From positions 13,631 to 77,630 of the forward strand of contig NZ_JBHULY010000024.1 of the NCBI RefSeq assembly GCF_042684665.1: DNA of 64,000 nucleotides. Direction: 5' to 3'. Origin of the DNA: Jejuia rubra (GTDB lineage Bacteria; Bacteroidota; Bacteroidia; Flavobacteriales; Flavobacteriaceae). Under the pieces are notes generated by a model. It had not been told where the DNA came from, did no database searches, and saw nothing but the letters and a program-made list of their open reading frames with translations. This document shows, one piece after another, positions 9,101-17,800 of this stretch (positions are counted from its first letter, which is position 1; the number at the start of each line of letters is the position of its first letter). Both the position numbers and the translations under genes were made by a program.

Positions 9101-11997
9101 GTGGAGCCGAAGATGGGTATAGTAGGTGGGCAAGTTATATAGCTTTTAGGACGCCTTTAAGTTGTGCTGTTCCAACAGGATTTGTAGCCAAGGATATCAC
9201 CAAGAATAGTGCCGTGCTGGAATGGGATAGTGCAAGTGATGCCACAGAGTGGGAGGTTGAATACCACACAAGTTTCTTTTCACCCGGAAATGGAGTGGGA
9301 ACCACTGTAACCTCAGCAACCAATTCGGTATTGATGGAAAATTTGTCGCCCTTTACAAATTATTATGCATATGTGAGAAGTAATTGTGGAGCGGAAGACG
9401 GTTACAGCGCTTGGACGGGTTATATATTTTTCAGAACGCCATTGAACTGTACGGATCCAGTAGGGTTTGTTGCTACGGATATTACAAAAAACAGTGCCAT
9501 GTTACAGTGGGAAAACAATAGTGGTGCTGAAGAATGGGAAATAGAATACAACCCTGGATTCTTTACCCCGGGTAATGGAGTGGGCACAGTTATAACTACT
9601 ACATCTACCCAACAAGAGTTACAGAATCTATTGTCTGATACGTTTTATTCTGTTCATATAAGAAGTAATTGCGGGGCCGAAGATGGATTTAGTAATTGGA
9701 TCGGTTACACTTTTAGAACTGAAGTATCCTGTAATACGCCTACTGGAATTATTTTTTCAAATATTACTGACGATGCGGCAACAGTGGAATGGGCCAACAG
9801 TAGTGACGCCAATGAATGGGAAATTGAATACAGTACTACAGCCTTCAGCCCTGGAACAGGGGTAGCAACTCAGGTTACAACCACCTCAAATTCTTTAACC
9901 ATTGATAATCTTCAGCAGGATACAAGGTATTATGTTTATTTCAGAAGTTATTGCGGGGTAGATGACGGCTATAGTAACTGGGTAGGCTATTATTCATTTA
10001 GGACCTTAGTATCTTGTAGCGCACCAACTGGATTTAGGGTGAATAGCGTTACTAAAAATACTGCTTCAATAGAATGGAATAACAGTAGTGATACAAGCGA
10101 ATGGGAAATAGAATACCATACCTCATTTTTCTCACCGGGTAATGGAGTGGGGACTTTGGTTTCAGCAACATCTAATGCTTTTACTATAGAAAACCTATCT
10201 CCTGATACTTTGTACTATGTGTATCTAAGGAGCAAATGTGGATCAGGTAATGGTACAAGTAATTGGGTAGGCTATGTTTGGTTTAGAACGCAGGAATCCT
10301 GTGTAAGGCCTACCGGATTTTCGGTAAGTTCACTAACTAAAAATACAGCGATGTTGCAGTGGGATACGGATACAAATGTCAACGAATGGGAAATTGAATA
10401 CTATCCGGATTTCTTCAGTCCTGGTTCAGGAGTTGGAACGCTTTCCACTACTTTAACCAATCAAATAGAGTTACAGGATCTCTCTTCTGATACGCTTTAT
10501 TATGCCTACGTTAGAGGTAATTGTGGTACCGACGATGGCTATAGCGAATGGGCGGGTTCTATTACCTTTAGAACCCAAGTTTCTTGTAACGCCCCAACTG
10601 GATTTGTAGTGACCAATATAACCCAGAATACAGCATTGTTAGAATGGGCAAATGGGGCTGATGCCGATGAATGGGAGGTAGAGTATAATACAGCTCCTTT
10701 TACTCCAGGAATAGGCGCAGCTACCAGTGCAACCGCATCATCCAATACATTACTTTTGGAGGCGCTAACGCAAGATACACCATATTACGTTTATTTAAGA
10801 AGTAATTGCGGTGATGAGGATGGCTTTAGCCGTTGGGTAGGGCCGATTAGTTTTAGAACTTTAATATCCTGTCCGGCACCCACTAATTTTAGCGTAATGG
10901 GTTTAACGCATAATAGTGCGTCTTTAACTTGGGATGATGATGATAATGCAGAAGGTTGGGAAATAGAATATAACACGGCGCCATTTGTGCCTGGCAACGG
11001 AACTCTGGTAACTTCAATATCAAATTTGGTTAATCTAGATAACCTTGATTCAAGTACCACCTACTATGCTTCTTTAAGAAAGGATTGTGGTGAGGATGAC
11101 TTCAGTATTTGGACAGAGCAAATAAGCTTTACTACGCTATGTAATACAGGTTCGGATAGTGATAATTTATTGGTAAACGGTAGTTTTGAGTGTGGCTATT
11201 TATCACCATGGACGGTAAGTGGTACTGCAGCTTTTTCTGGATGTAGTTATAATTTCACCGTCTTAAATAATTCTGGTTCAATTTGTTCTATTGTAAACGA
11301 AGTGGTTCCTACTGACGGAAATTACGCGGCATTTACGTCGTTTGATGGTCAGGCTGGTTACGTGTATATCCTTGAGCAAAGAATTGATATTCCTGCAGAT
11401 ATTGGTAGCGCTGATGGTGCCATATTATCTTTTGATTTTAAGGTAAATTATCAAATGACCTATAATAATCCAACTCAAGAAAGGATTTTTGAAGCAAGGT
11501 TTACCGACTTAAGCGGTGTACAATTGTTTCAAGTTGAGGAAATACGATTTGGATTAGATCCAGCTATTGGTCAAATAGAAAGTTCATTCAGTGAAGATAT
11601 ATTGGCAAGTTTAAATGCGTATGCAGGAGAAACGATAGTGTTAAGTTTTACGGCATTCGTCCCTGAGAGCAATACGGGACCTTCAAAAGCATTAGTGGAT
11701 AATGTTTCATTGATCATTGAGGAATCACTTTCAAGTTCACAAAATGGGCTAGACAATAAAGATTTACTGGTTTACCCAATTCCAAATAATGGCGAATTTA
11801 TAGTGGAAAACAAAGCCGTAGGGTTAATCAAAACTATTCAGGTTTTTGATGTATCCGGAAGACTGATAAAAGATGAGAAGCTCAAAAAACCATTGCGGAA
11901 GGCAAATGTAAGTCTACAAAATGCGGATGCAGGATTCTATTATGTTATTGTCGGAATAGAAGGTTCCAAGTACACCAGAAGAATAATCGTAGATTAA
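3187..11997 (+). CDS. Giant secreted reprolysin-like metalloprotease with FN3 array and T9SS sorting domain
   Basis: The product has 2936 residues. It has a signal peptide (about 1-29), a propeptide-like region, and a metzincin zinc site HEFGHQFGAYH at 341-351 followed by a Met-turn (IMSYAGIC), which resembles M12B/reprolysin-like bacterial enzymes. Next come Ig/FN3-like domains, then two CUB-like modules that start GDRFYDSGG and GNY at about 943 and 1243, interleaved with FN3 domains. A MAM-like jelly-roll lies near 1537-1700. Nine contiguous FN3 repeats of about 94 residues span 1803-2652, many with the phrase EWEIEYHTSFFSPGNGVG. A carbohydrate-binding-like jelly-roll (2652-2850) and a T9SS type A sorting domain (about 2860-2936, LLVYPIPNNGEF) complete it. 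It is probably exported by the type IX system, and it may be cell-surface attached. The likely substrate is extracellular protein, but this is inference. It is much larger than typical family members of roughly 700-1500 residues. Confidence 0.9.
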   Translation: MRKKPIKFLKAPILLCFYFLISFQAINSQNVIWEKASAGKKVLSKNGATSEVYSLKQDAFEEKLTSISAYQPIMLGFPVDNGELLEFRIKETNTMHPDLAEKFPDIKSYRGISTDGTNKSIAFTYSSKWGFKGVFESDLHEKREIRNLGSALYEFVVNSALNNDATFICEMEEYIRPNSFARGILDRDVDDGNLRRYRLALSVSGDYSQVFLDGSEVDDSERKAKVMQAMVNSVNRLNGIFERDFGIIMQLIANSDALIFLNPLTDPFTSGISLRSQLVSTLNNELSDSDYDVGHLFHKETNRIYGNAGCIACVCTDGQKGQAYSVHGNPDTDGMNLLAAHEFGHQFGAYHTQSSRNCRSGLNSEVEPGSGSTIMSYAGICAPDVQPSSDDYFNYTSIRDVAIWTIDNSNCAELIPTDNNAPVVVEGADYVIPSSTAFVLEGNASDPDGNETLTYCWEQNDPEDPNSTVPPASTNTIGPMFRSLPPTSDNKRYFPRLDDILANNLNTTWEVLPSVSRRLNFVLTVRDNDLIGGQVAADAIAVDVDANAGPFNVTSQADNTEVWTVGDAVTVTWDVAGTNLSPISTEQVEILLSTDGGATFSSSLLVTDNDGEETFNLPDVEATSSARIMVKAIDNVYFAVNQEEFTVLKSEYAILSGETHVDACNSEDAVFNLEYKTFLEFEEEVGISASNLPTGVSATFSEDTFNGAHLDGTPFIVTLSGLEGLDTGTYNFSVDGLSGTSNIVKNINLQFTIYTANSVAINLVSPINDATSEALEVDLIWDEDANSVSYQVQIATDDTFVDIIEDFVTNETTFQPSGLESNQKYYWRVKSFNPCGSSDFSPAFNFSTQCIAPTDMSLVSTEIESIEITWEDASSTSSWTVEYGLEGFTLGTGIVAQSNDKQFKAEALESGTKYDFYVSGDCSVGGNSTYIGPFSVYTKSDYCAGDRFYDSGGADGNYEDNESITTQIAPDNETDRVRVVFNTFDVHSGFDYLSVYDGEDNTGSFLGAFTGAELVGQEFASTHASGALTFVFSSNSFLNFSGWDATVFCEEKPNCFEPIDFEASEIKGDEASFVWTGVGEESSWELEYGLDGFSQGNGTKITVNEELVTISDLIPLTTYDFYISTICDVGGFSETVGPLKITTTELCSTPSNLRITNFTNDTATAEWDNLNNDVSSWELEYGVFGFVQGTGTSQVVNETNAAITGLSSNIRYQVYVRASCEAEGDGFSDWIGPVDFTTSLDYCGGDRFYDSGGPNGNYANRENTLTTIHPNTLDERVRVVFNSFLVETCCDRLRIFDGPDAQSPLIGTYTTNPGTVVSSHESGALTFLFTSDSSVTRSGWEATVICESKPNCLAPTNFSYTNLEAKQVSLNWQQVDSETSWTVEYGVAGFVLGEGNEVTSNTTSKILTELTPETSYEVYIKANCAEGGFSDIVGPLRFTTPVACFVPQNVNITAVSTTSANVTWDNGTGNENEWEIAYGVRGFQLGTGTRLVPADNEITIEGLISNTEYDVYVRANCADDGYSDWSFVKTFKTDCESLLAPYTESFVTTNVTPDCWEQSSNGNWSFNTFASSGASSVQDRNPLRNSNYAWLDGSYSASNGDYILYSPWVNISSLTQPAVTFSAFSKNIINEVYNTLYVTLRDSNGVAFEDIIVVDGDTGIWKDFVIDLSAYALTSNEIQVAFKVRLNTESSSKRYNDILVDEVSFDELPSCTNPINPVITNVLGKSAEFSWEATDDETIWEIQYGFAGFTSGEALTVFTTTTTYEFSNLLPERAYDVYVRAICDIGNASEFIGPVRFTTTELCPRTTNFSFVSSTTSTALLSWDDLPDTSGWEVEYHTNFFTPGIGTGTTQMSSTNSINLENLSSDTFYYAYLRRNCGEEDAYSDWMGYITFRTQISCFVPTGLRFTDVTKNRATILWDDNEDVEEWEVEYHTSFFSPGNGVGVTITSTTNTLDIENLTPSTLYYVFLRSNCGAEDGYSRWASYIAFRTPLSCAVPTGFVAKDITKNSAVLEWDSASDATEWEVEYHTSFFSPGNGVGTTVTSATNSVLMENLSPFTNYYAYVRSNCGAEDGYSAWTGYIFFRTPLNCTDPVGFVATDITKNSAMLQWENNSGAEEWEIEYNPGFFTPGNGVGTVITTTSTQQELQNLLSDTFYSVHIRSNCGAEDGFSNWIGYTFRTEVSCNTPTGIIFSNITDDAATVEWANSSDANEWEIEYSTTAFSPGTGVATQVTTTSNSLTIDNLQQDTRYYVYFRSYCGVDDGYSNWVGYYSFRTLVSCSAPTGFRVNSVTKNTASIEWNNSSDTSEWEIEYHTSFFSPGNGVGTLVSATSNAFTIENLSPDTLYYVYLRSKCGSGNGTSNWVGYVWFRTQESCVRPTGFSVSSLTKNTAMLQWDTDTNVNEWEIEYYPDFFSPGSGVGTLSTTLTNQIELQDLSSDTLYYAYVRGNCGTDDGYSEWAGSITFRTQVSCNAPTGFVVTNITQNTALLEWANGADADEWEVEYNTAPFTPGIGAATSATASSNTLLLEALTQDTPYYVYLRSNCGDEDGFSRWVGPISFRTLISCPAPTNFSVMGLTHNSASLTWDDDDNAEGWEIEYNTAPFVPGNGTLVTSISNLVNLDNLDSSTTYYASLRKDCGEDDFSIWTEQISFTTLCNTGSDSDNLLVNGSFECGYLSPWTVSGTAAFSGCSYNFTVLNNSGSICSIVNEVVPTDGNYAAFTSFDGQAGYVYILEQRIDIPADIGSADGAILSFDFKVNYQMTYNNPTQERIFEARFTDLSGVQLFQVEEIRFGLDPAIGQIESSFSEDILASLNAYAGETIVLSFTAFVPESNTGPSKALVDNVSLIIEESLSSSQNGLDNKDLLVYPIPNNGEFIVENKAVGLIKTIQVFDVSGRLIKDEKLKKPLRKANVSLQNADAGFYYVIVGIEGSKYTRRIIVD

Positions 11998-12059
11998 GAA
12001 TTCTAGAAAAGGGGCGCATTCGGGTTTGAGCGTCCATTTATTATATTTTTAGGTCGAAA

Positions 12060-12161
12060 AGCAACAGAGAGAAATTCATTCCTTTAATTGAAGACTTTTT
12101 AATAACCTCCAAAAAATGGAAAATATCATTGCAGACGAATAGGTATTTGAATATACCTTAG
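12060..12161 (+). pseudogene. Decayed copy of the queE 3' end
   Basis: In one frame this reads SNREKFIPLIEDFLITSKKW and then KISLQTNRYLNIP-stop. It aligns without gaps to the last 33 residues of the intact QueE (SKREKVVPAIVDYVMANPKW, then KISLQTHKYLNIP-stop). The last 14 residues differ at two positions, while the DNA differs at many third positions. There is no start codon and no upstream QueE sequence. The fragment ends exactly at the matching stop codon. It therefore looks like a displaced or duplicated queE tail on the far side of the protease gene. Confidence 0.8.
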
Positions 12162-12263
12162 AACCCCGAAGTTGGAAGTGGGATATATTTTAAATTTTCC
12201 GTAAATTTATTTTGGAAACTGAAATCGGAAACTGTGGTGAAGCCCAACGTAAAAATCAGGAAA

Positions 12264-12578
12264 ATGAAACTATTGCGTTTTGGACGGGATTTTAAGCCGG
12301 ACGAACGCGTTATCCTAAGGGACTACCTAGCTATAGAACGCACCCGTTTAGCGAACGAAAGAACATTGCTGTCCTATATCCGGTCTTCATTGTATTTATT
12401 GATAGGAAGTATCGCTTTTTTCCAATTGAAAGAATTCCCGAATTTCAAATATTTAGCCCTTGCCTCTCTCGTGTTTAGTGCCCTGTTCTTTATCATAGGC
12501 GTTTTCAGATTTACTACCTTAAAGCGGAGCTTAAAACGATTGTATTATATGACTGAGGATTTGGAGAATAAGGATTAA
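12264..12578 (+). CDS. DUF202 family small membrane protein
   Basis: The protein has 104 residues from MKLLRFGRDF; an in-frame ATG ten codons upstream is possible but adds a non-conserved tail. The motif DYLAIERTRLANERTLLSYIRSS is the hallmark of DUF202 (YidH-like) proteins. It is followed by two transmembrane segments (LYLLIGSIAFFQL and YLALASLVFSALFFIIGVF) and a short basic C-terminus. The function of the family is not known; in yeast Vtc1 and related proteins the domain anchors larger complexes. It converges with the lipoprotein gene on its right, with only 3 bp between the stop codons. Confidence 0.8.
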   Translation: MKLLRFGRDFKPDERVILRDYLAIERTRLANERTLLSYIRSSLYLLIGSIAFFQLKEFPNFKYLALASLVFSALFFIIGVFRFTTLKRSLKRLYYMTEDLENKD

Positions 12579-12581
12579 ATA

Positions 12582-13037
12582 CTATTGATTTCTTAGAAAT
12601 AATAGTTTTTTACCATTTTTAAGTTCTATGGAAATAGTGTCATTTTTAATGAGCCTTAACGATTTTCTTTCTTTGCGTTTTTCAAAAATCAATCTGTAAA
12701 GAGTAATGTTTTCGTGGTCATCAGTAAATAAAGAATCCACTTTTTTTAAAGGGCCAAATTTATGGGACCTCACTTTGTTTACAAGAGTATTTGGATTAAT
12801 ACTCTTTTTCGTTTTTATAACAGCTCCTAAGCCATTTTCTCTATTTCCTGAATACTCATAGAAATAGCCAACATTTAGTAATAAATCATTTTGTTGATCT
12901 AATTTTAAGCGCGTAAACCCAAATTTTTCTTTTGGTGCCTGCGGGTCAATGAAATCATAGTCATAATAGTGAGCTGCAGGACAGCTAAATAAGGTTAAAC
13001 AAATTAAAACTAAAGATAATGTTCTTAGGTGTCTCAT
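12582..13037 (-). CDS. Hypothetical lipoprotein
   Basis: The product has 151 residues. The signal peptide ends in the lipobox LTLFSC with lipidated Cys at position 19, followed by PAAHYYDYDF. The mature part is charged and Lys-rich (VIKTKKSINPNTLVNK, FEKRKERKSLRLI). I recognise no family. It starts one base inside the stop codon of the upstream gene (13037), so the two are translationally coupled. Their products probably sit in the same compartment (periplasm/outer membrane) and may act together. Confidence 0.65.
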   Translation of the reverse strand: MRHLRTLSLVLICLTLFSCPAAHYYDYDFIDPQAPKEKFGFTRLKLDQQNDLLLNVGYFYEYSGNRENGLGAVIKTKKSINPNTLVNKVRSHKFGPLKKVDSLFTDDHENITLYRLIFEKRKERKSLRLIKNDTISIELKNGKKLLFLRNQ

Positions 13038-13552
13038 TATTCAGAAATTAAATAATTATAAAAACTGCTATTGAGTTCATTTAAAACTTCAGGAATAACC
13101 TTAACATATGATTTGGTTTTTTTAATCACTTTCCCCTTTTTATAGAACGATGCTCCGTTTTTAAGATCCACTGGCTGCCAGCCCATGTCGTATTTACTAT
13201 TGATTTTGGTGTGAATAGATAACGGCTCAAAGCTATATTGCCCTTTTTTGAAGCTAATTTTGATATCATATTTTAGATAAAAATACTGCTTGTCCACCTC
13301 AATAGCATTGTCCTTGATGCCCGAAATTTGTATTGCTTCATTTGCAATTAGAGATATAATCGTCCTATCAGGATGCTCATAAGTTGCTTTAATCCATAGC
13401 AGGGTTTTGGTGTATAATTCGGTTTGTGAAAAGCTTTTGGCCTCTATTGTTAATGATTCAGGAGATAGCCCATCTATATTGAAGCCGAATTTTGATTGAG
13501 TGTAAGAGGCATTGCTGAATATTAAAAGTATAATAATAATTGTACTTCTCAT
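13037..13552 (-). CDS. Exported protein, DUF4468-like
   Basis: The product has 171 residues with a signal peptide MRSTIIIILLIFSNASYTQ. The mature sequence SQTELYTKTLLWIKATYEHPDRTIISLIANEAIQISG resembles the DUF4468 (TBP-like fold) domain of exported Bacteroidota proteins, which often begins with a residue pattern of this kind (kdelf.ra..Wi...f...). The family function is unknown. It is the first gene of a two-gene unit with the lipoprotein; the stop and start codons share one base at 13037. Confidence 0.6.
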   Translation of the reverse strand: MRSTIIIILLIFSNASYTQSKFGFNIDGLSPESLTIEAKSFSQTELYTKTLLWIKATYEHPDRTIISLIANEAIQISGIKDNAIEVDKQYFYLKYDIKISFKKGQYSFEPLSIHTKINSKYDMGWQPVDLKNGASFYKKGKVIKKTKSYVKVIPEVLNELNSSFYNYLISE

Positions 13553-13651
13553 TTGATAATGTTATAAATGAAAATTCTCAAAAAAATTGACTTAAAAAGC
13601 ATATTATTTTAAGGCATAAATAGGGTTAATACTTATTCTTTTGTTGCTCAT

Positions 13652-14671
13652 TTATCGTGAAAGCATCATAACTTTGTCCCAAATATTTTGGTTGACGGGA
13701 ATACCATTTTTTAAGTTTTCTGTTTTTCTGAGCCGACTTCGTTCTCCCGGGTAATATGTTTTATCATCCGGATGTATGGGTTCTACATTATGCGTATAAT
13801 CAATAATTTCATTTATTAATTTTTCTTGTAAAGTCGTATCATTGAAAACTTCGGGATAAATACATAAATATACTTGAGAAATACCAGTTTCTATTTCATT
13901 TAAACTAATTCTATATGTTGAATTTCCTGCGGATAATAATGTAGCCAGCATATCTAAAACTATAGAAAGCGCTGAACCTTTCCAGAAACCTATCGGTAGC
14001 CCACGTTCTTTTTTCGAGATTTTCTCGGGATCCTTAGAGAGTGTATCGTTTTCGTCCCAACCACCATAAAAAGGTAGCTTTTCCCCCTTTAACTTATAGT
14101 CATTTATCTTTCCAAATGAAAACTGGGATATGGCCATATCTAAAACAATATGTCCGTTTTCTCGAGGTATAGAAACAATAAAAGGGTTGTTACCTATACG
14201 GCTATCTTTACCTCCCCAAGGAGGCATATTGGGTTGGGTGTTTGTAAAAAGTATGGAAATGCAACCAGCATCCGCCGCCTGATTGCCATAACTGCCTCCC
14301 CTCATCCAATGATTGGTGTTACGCAAAGCTACCAAGCCTATACCGTGTTTCTTGGCCAGTTCCGTAGCCCTATTTGTGCAGGTTATGGCATTGACCACTC
14401 CAGATCCAAAATTGCCGTCCCATCGTTCTATACTGCCAAAAGCTTCTGCTTTTTTGGCTTGGGCATTAACTTTAATGATCCCTTTTTCTATGTATTCAAT
14501 GAAAAGTGGTACGCGATTTATTCCATGGGAATTCACGCCAACTAAGGTACTTTCAGTGTGCGTTTCGGCAATTAATCTTGCATTCTCCTCGTTAAACCCG
14601 TATTTAAGAAGCAGTGTATATAATGTATCCTGCATTTCATTTGCTGAAACCCGTATGATGTTTTCTGTCAC
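13652..14671 (-). CDS. Ldh2-family NAD(P)-dependent oxidoreductase (malate/L-lactate dehydrogenase fold)
   Basis: The product has 339 residues. GVNSHGINRVPLFIEYIEKG near the N-terminus carries the SHG-R signature. LRNTNHWMRGGSYGNQAADAG contains the conserved NHxxRxGxYG stretch, and PWGGKDSRIGNNPFIVSIPR follows. This family reduces 2-keto acids with NAD(P)H (malate, ureidoglycolate, or 2,3-diketo-L-gulonate in E. coli DlgD). DlgD-like length and the GFWKGSALSIVLDMLATLLSAG segment favour that branch, but the substrate cannot be fixed from sequence. It stands alone between the DUF4468 unit and the gat operon. Confidence 0.8.
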   Translation of the reverse strand: MTENIIRVSANEMQDTLYTLLLKYGFNEENARLIAETHTESTLVGVNSHGINRVPLFIEYIEKGIIKVNAQAKKAEAFGSIERWDGNFGSGVVNAITCTNRATELAKKHGIGLVALRNTNHWMRGGSYGNQAADAGCISILFTNTQPNMPPWGGKDSRIGNNPFIVSIPRENGHIVLDMAISQFSFGKINDYKLKGEKLPFYGGWDENDTLSKDPEKISKKERGLPIGFWKGSALSIVLDMLATLLSAGNSTYRISLNEIETGISQVYLCIYPEVFNDTTLQEKLINEIIDYTHNVEPIHPDDKTYYPGERSRLRKTENLKNGIPVNQNIWDKVMMLSR

Positions 14672-14749
14672 TTTGATGAAAATTTATGGTGCATTAAGAA
14701 TTAATCAAAATACAATGCCTACAAGTTACGATATATAGGCCATAAAACG

Positions 14750-14777
14750 AAAAGCCCCAGATTCCTCTGGAGCTTTT
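14750..14777 (-). terminator. Intrinsic terminator of the gat operon
   Basis: A 12-bp stem (14750-14761 with 14766-14777, one mismatch) has a TTCC loop and, read on the minus strand, ends CTTTTCGTTTT. It lies 24 bases after the gatB-aspS stop codon. Confidence 0.75.
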
Positions 14778-14800
14778 CAATTTTTGTTTTAGAAGTTAAT

Positions 14801-17800
14801 CTATTTCTTAATCACTCTAACATTCATCTCCTCCACTTTTTTATCCGAAAGTGGGGAAGGAGAGCCAAACAATAAGTCCTCGCTGGTGCCCGTTTTTGGG
14901 AAGGCCATCACTTCGCGGATAGAGGCTTTTTTCTCTAAAATCATCATTAATCGGTCCACACCCCAAGCGATACCCCCGTGTGGTGGGGCCCCGTAATGAA
15001 AGGCTTGGTACATGGTGCCAACACTTTTTAGCATTTCGGCCTTATCATAGCCCATGTTTTTATAAGTGGCTTCCAAAATTTCAGGTTTGTGCGCACGCAC
15101 CGAACCGCCACCAATTTCGTAACCGTTTAGGATTAAATCGTATTGTTGGGCAATGATACTTCCAATCTCTTCTTCTTTACCATTGAGGTGCTTTTCAATA
15201 TCCTGTACTGCCGGCATCGAAAATGGGTTGTGCGTAAAGGTCCAGTTGCCTTCCTCGGTTTTTTCAAACATTGGGAAATCAACCACCCAAGCTGGCCGTA
15301 ATTCCTTTGGATTGATGAGCCTTAACATACGTCCCAGTTCCTGTCTAACGGCATCCAAGGCCTTATTGGCTGTTTCATAATCCGAGGCGGAAAAGAACAC
15401 GACGTCACCCACTTGTGCATTCGTGGTTTTAATGATGTTTTCGGCAATAGCTTCACCTAAAAATTTAATGATGGGCGACTGTAAATCATTTTCATTCACA
15501 ATGATATAAGCCAGTCCACCCAAACCATGGTCTTGTGCAATTGCTGTTAACTTTTCAATTTGTCCTTTGGACAAACGCTTACTGCCCTGTTCCTTTGCAG
15601 ATACTTTTATGCACTTTACGATGCCGCCTTCGTCAATAGGTTTGCTAAATACTTGGAAGGTAGTGTCCTTCACAATATTGGTGATATCCTTTAATTTCAG
15701 GCCAAATCGTAAATCGGGCCTGTCGCAACCATAGTTGTCCATGGCTTCTTTATAGGTCAGGACTTCAAACGGACGCAAAATCCATTTTTTGCCATAAATT
15801 TTGCGGACAATCTCATTAAAGAGTTTGGTGTTCAAATCGATAATCTCATGCATGCTGGCATAGGCCATTTCAATATCCAATTGAGTAAATTCAGGCTGTC
15901 GGTCGCCACGGGAATCCTCATCCCTAAAGCAACGGGCAATTTGAAAATATTTTTCATAACCGCTCACCATCAAAATCTGCTTAAACTGTTGTGGTGCCTG
16001 AGGTAGCGTGTAAAATGAGCCAGCCTTTTTTCGAGTGGGTACGATAAACTCGCGTGCGCCTTCATCAGTACCTGCCGTTAAAATTGGGGTTTCAATTTCC
16101 AAAAATTCCTGCTCGTCCAACATATCGCGCATCAATTTAATCACCTTATGGCGATTCACGATAGCACGGCGCACATCATCATTTCGGTGGTCTAAATATT
16201 TATATTGAAAACGAACCGTTTCGTTGGATTTGCTCGCCCGTTTGATTTCAAAAGGCAAGGTTTTGGACAGGTTTAAAATTTCCAATTCCGAAGTTTCCAA
16301 TTCAATGGTGCCAGTTCGTAACGAAGGGTTGTAATCATCGGGGTTACGACGCACCACTTCGCCGGTAACCATAATAACAGATTCCGGTTTTAGTTTCACC
16401 AATTCGTCTAGATTGGGGAAAGATTCACGGCTTAATCGCACTTGGAAAATCTCATGGCTGGAATCCCGAAGGTCAATAAACATCAACTCCCCGTGGTCGC
16501 GAACACTGGAAACCCAACCGGCCAAAGTCGCTTTTTCAGAAATGGAAGCTTCGCTTAAATCCGAAGCTTTATGCGTACGATAACGTTCCTTGATAACCAT
16601 TGGGATTTCAGGCATCCCATCGTCATCTTTTGCTCTCGCCTCCTGATTCTTGGTTCTTGTTTCTTTTGTTTTGTCGCTCCCACTTCCGTCTTCCGTCATC
16701 GGACTTCCGTCATCGCCAGAAAGCGCATCCAAAATCCGCTGGCGAATCACTTTTCCAGATGCCCCCTTTCCAATAATACCAATCACCTTTCCGACTAAAA
16801 TCCCAGCCTTGCCTTGGTTTCCAGATTTTATATCGTACGCAATCCCTTCATTTTCAACGATTACTTTTTTGATGGCATCATCAATCTTCGTATCCGAAAT
16901 GGTATTTTCCTCAAAGTATTTATTGTAATCAAAAGTGCGGTCTTTCAGGTATGAAGTAATTGCATTTTGCACCAAAACCGAAGTGATTTTTTCTTCCTTG
17001 AACAGTTGAAAAATTTCAATTAAATGCTCGATACGATGGATATCCCCATAGTCTTCCGCACCAATATTGTTCACCAAGGTTTTTGCCACAAAAGACGGGT
17101 CGTTGATGACCTTGTTAATCGTCATAAACGTCTCCGAGCGTAACGCATCTGCTGTAAAAAACTTGGCATCCTGAGGTAAAACACCGCCACCGATTAGAAT
17201 GCGCTCCACCGCAAAAGGCAGGGCAGAAGTGTCCACATCGATGCGTTCAATAGCATTTGTGATATTGACAAAAGGCAAATCGGGTTCGGAAATAAAACGG
17301 TAGTCCGCTTCAAACTCCTTTTTTCGCATGGTTTTGGTCTGCTTCAAATCCGCGTCAAACAATACCGTAGTCTGGTCTGGGCGAAACTCCTTGTGCTCCA
17401 AGAAATAGTTGAGCTGTTTTTCCACCTCTTCCTTTAAGGCATCCACCATAAATCGGAAGGAGTTGAGGTTTTTGATTTCCGTACGCGGATTTAAGTTGTA
17501 ATCCCGCTTTCTTCGCAGGGATACCGATACATCGGATTTAAACTCGCCCTTTTCAAGGTTAGCCTCAGAAATGCCTAAATTTTGAACAATACGCTGAATG
17601 TACTGCGCATAAATGGACGCATCCTCAATATGACGAATACATGGTTCTGTAACAATTTCAATTAATGGCACACCTGCCTTATTGAAATCCACCAAAGAGA
17701 TGTTTTTTTCGTGCATCAATTTCGCCGCATCTTCCTCAATATGCACCTGTGTTAAATTCACCGTAAATTGCGACCCATCATTTCTAAAACAGGATACCTG

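Noticed and set aside
8593..11142. Regular repeats that might suggest a CRISPR array or tandem DNA element
   Set aside because: They are in frame within the protease and encode FN3 domains; unit length about 282 bp with no short identical repeats and spacers. No CRISPR array is seen anywhere in the window.
14150..14738. Plus-strand frames of 131 and 141 codons opposite the Ldh2-type dehydrogenase
   Set aside because: Antisense shadows of a well-supported enzyme gene; no signal or family motif.
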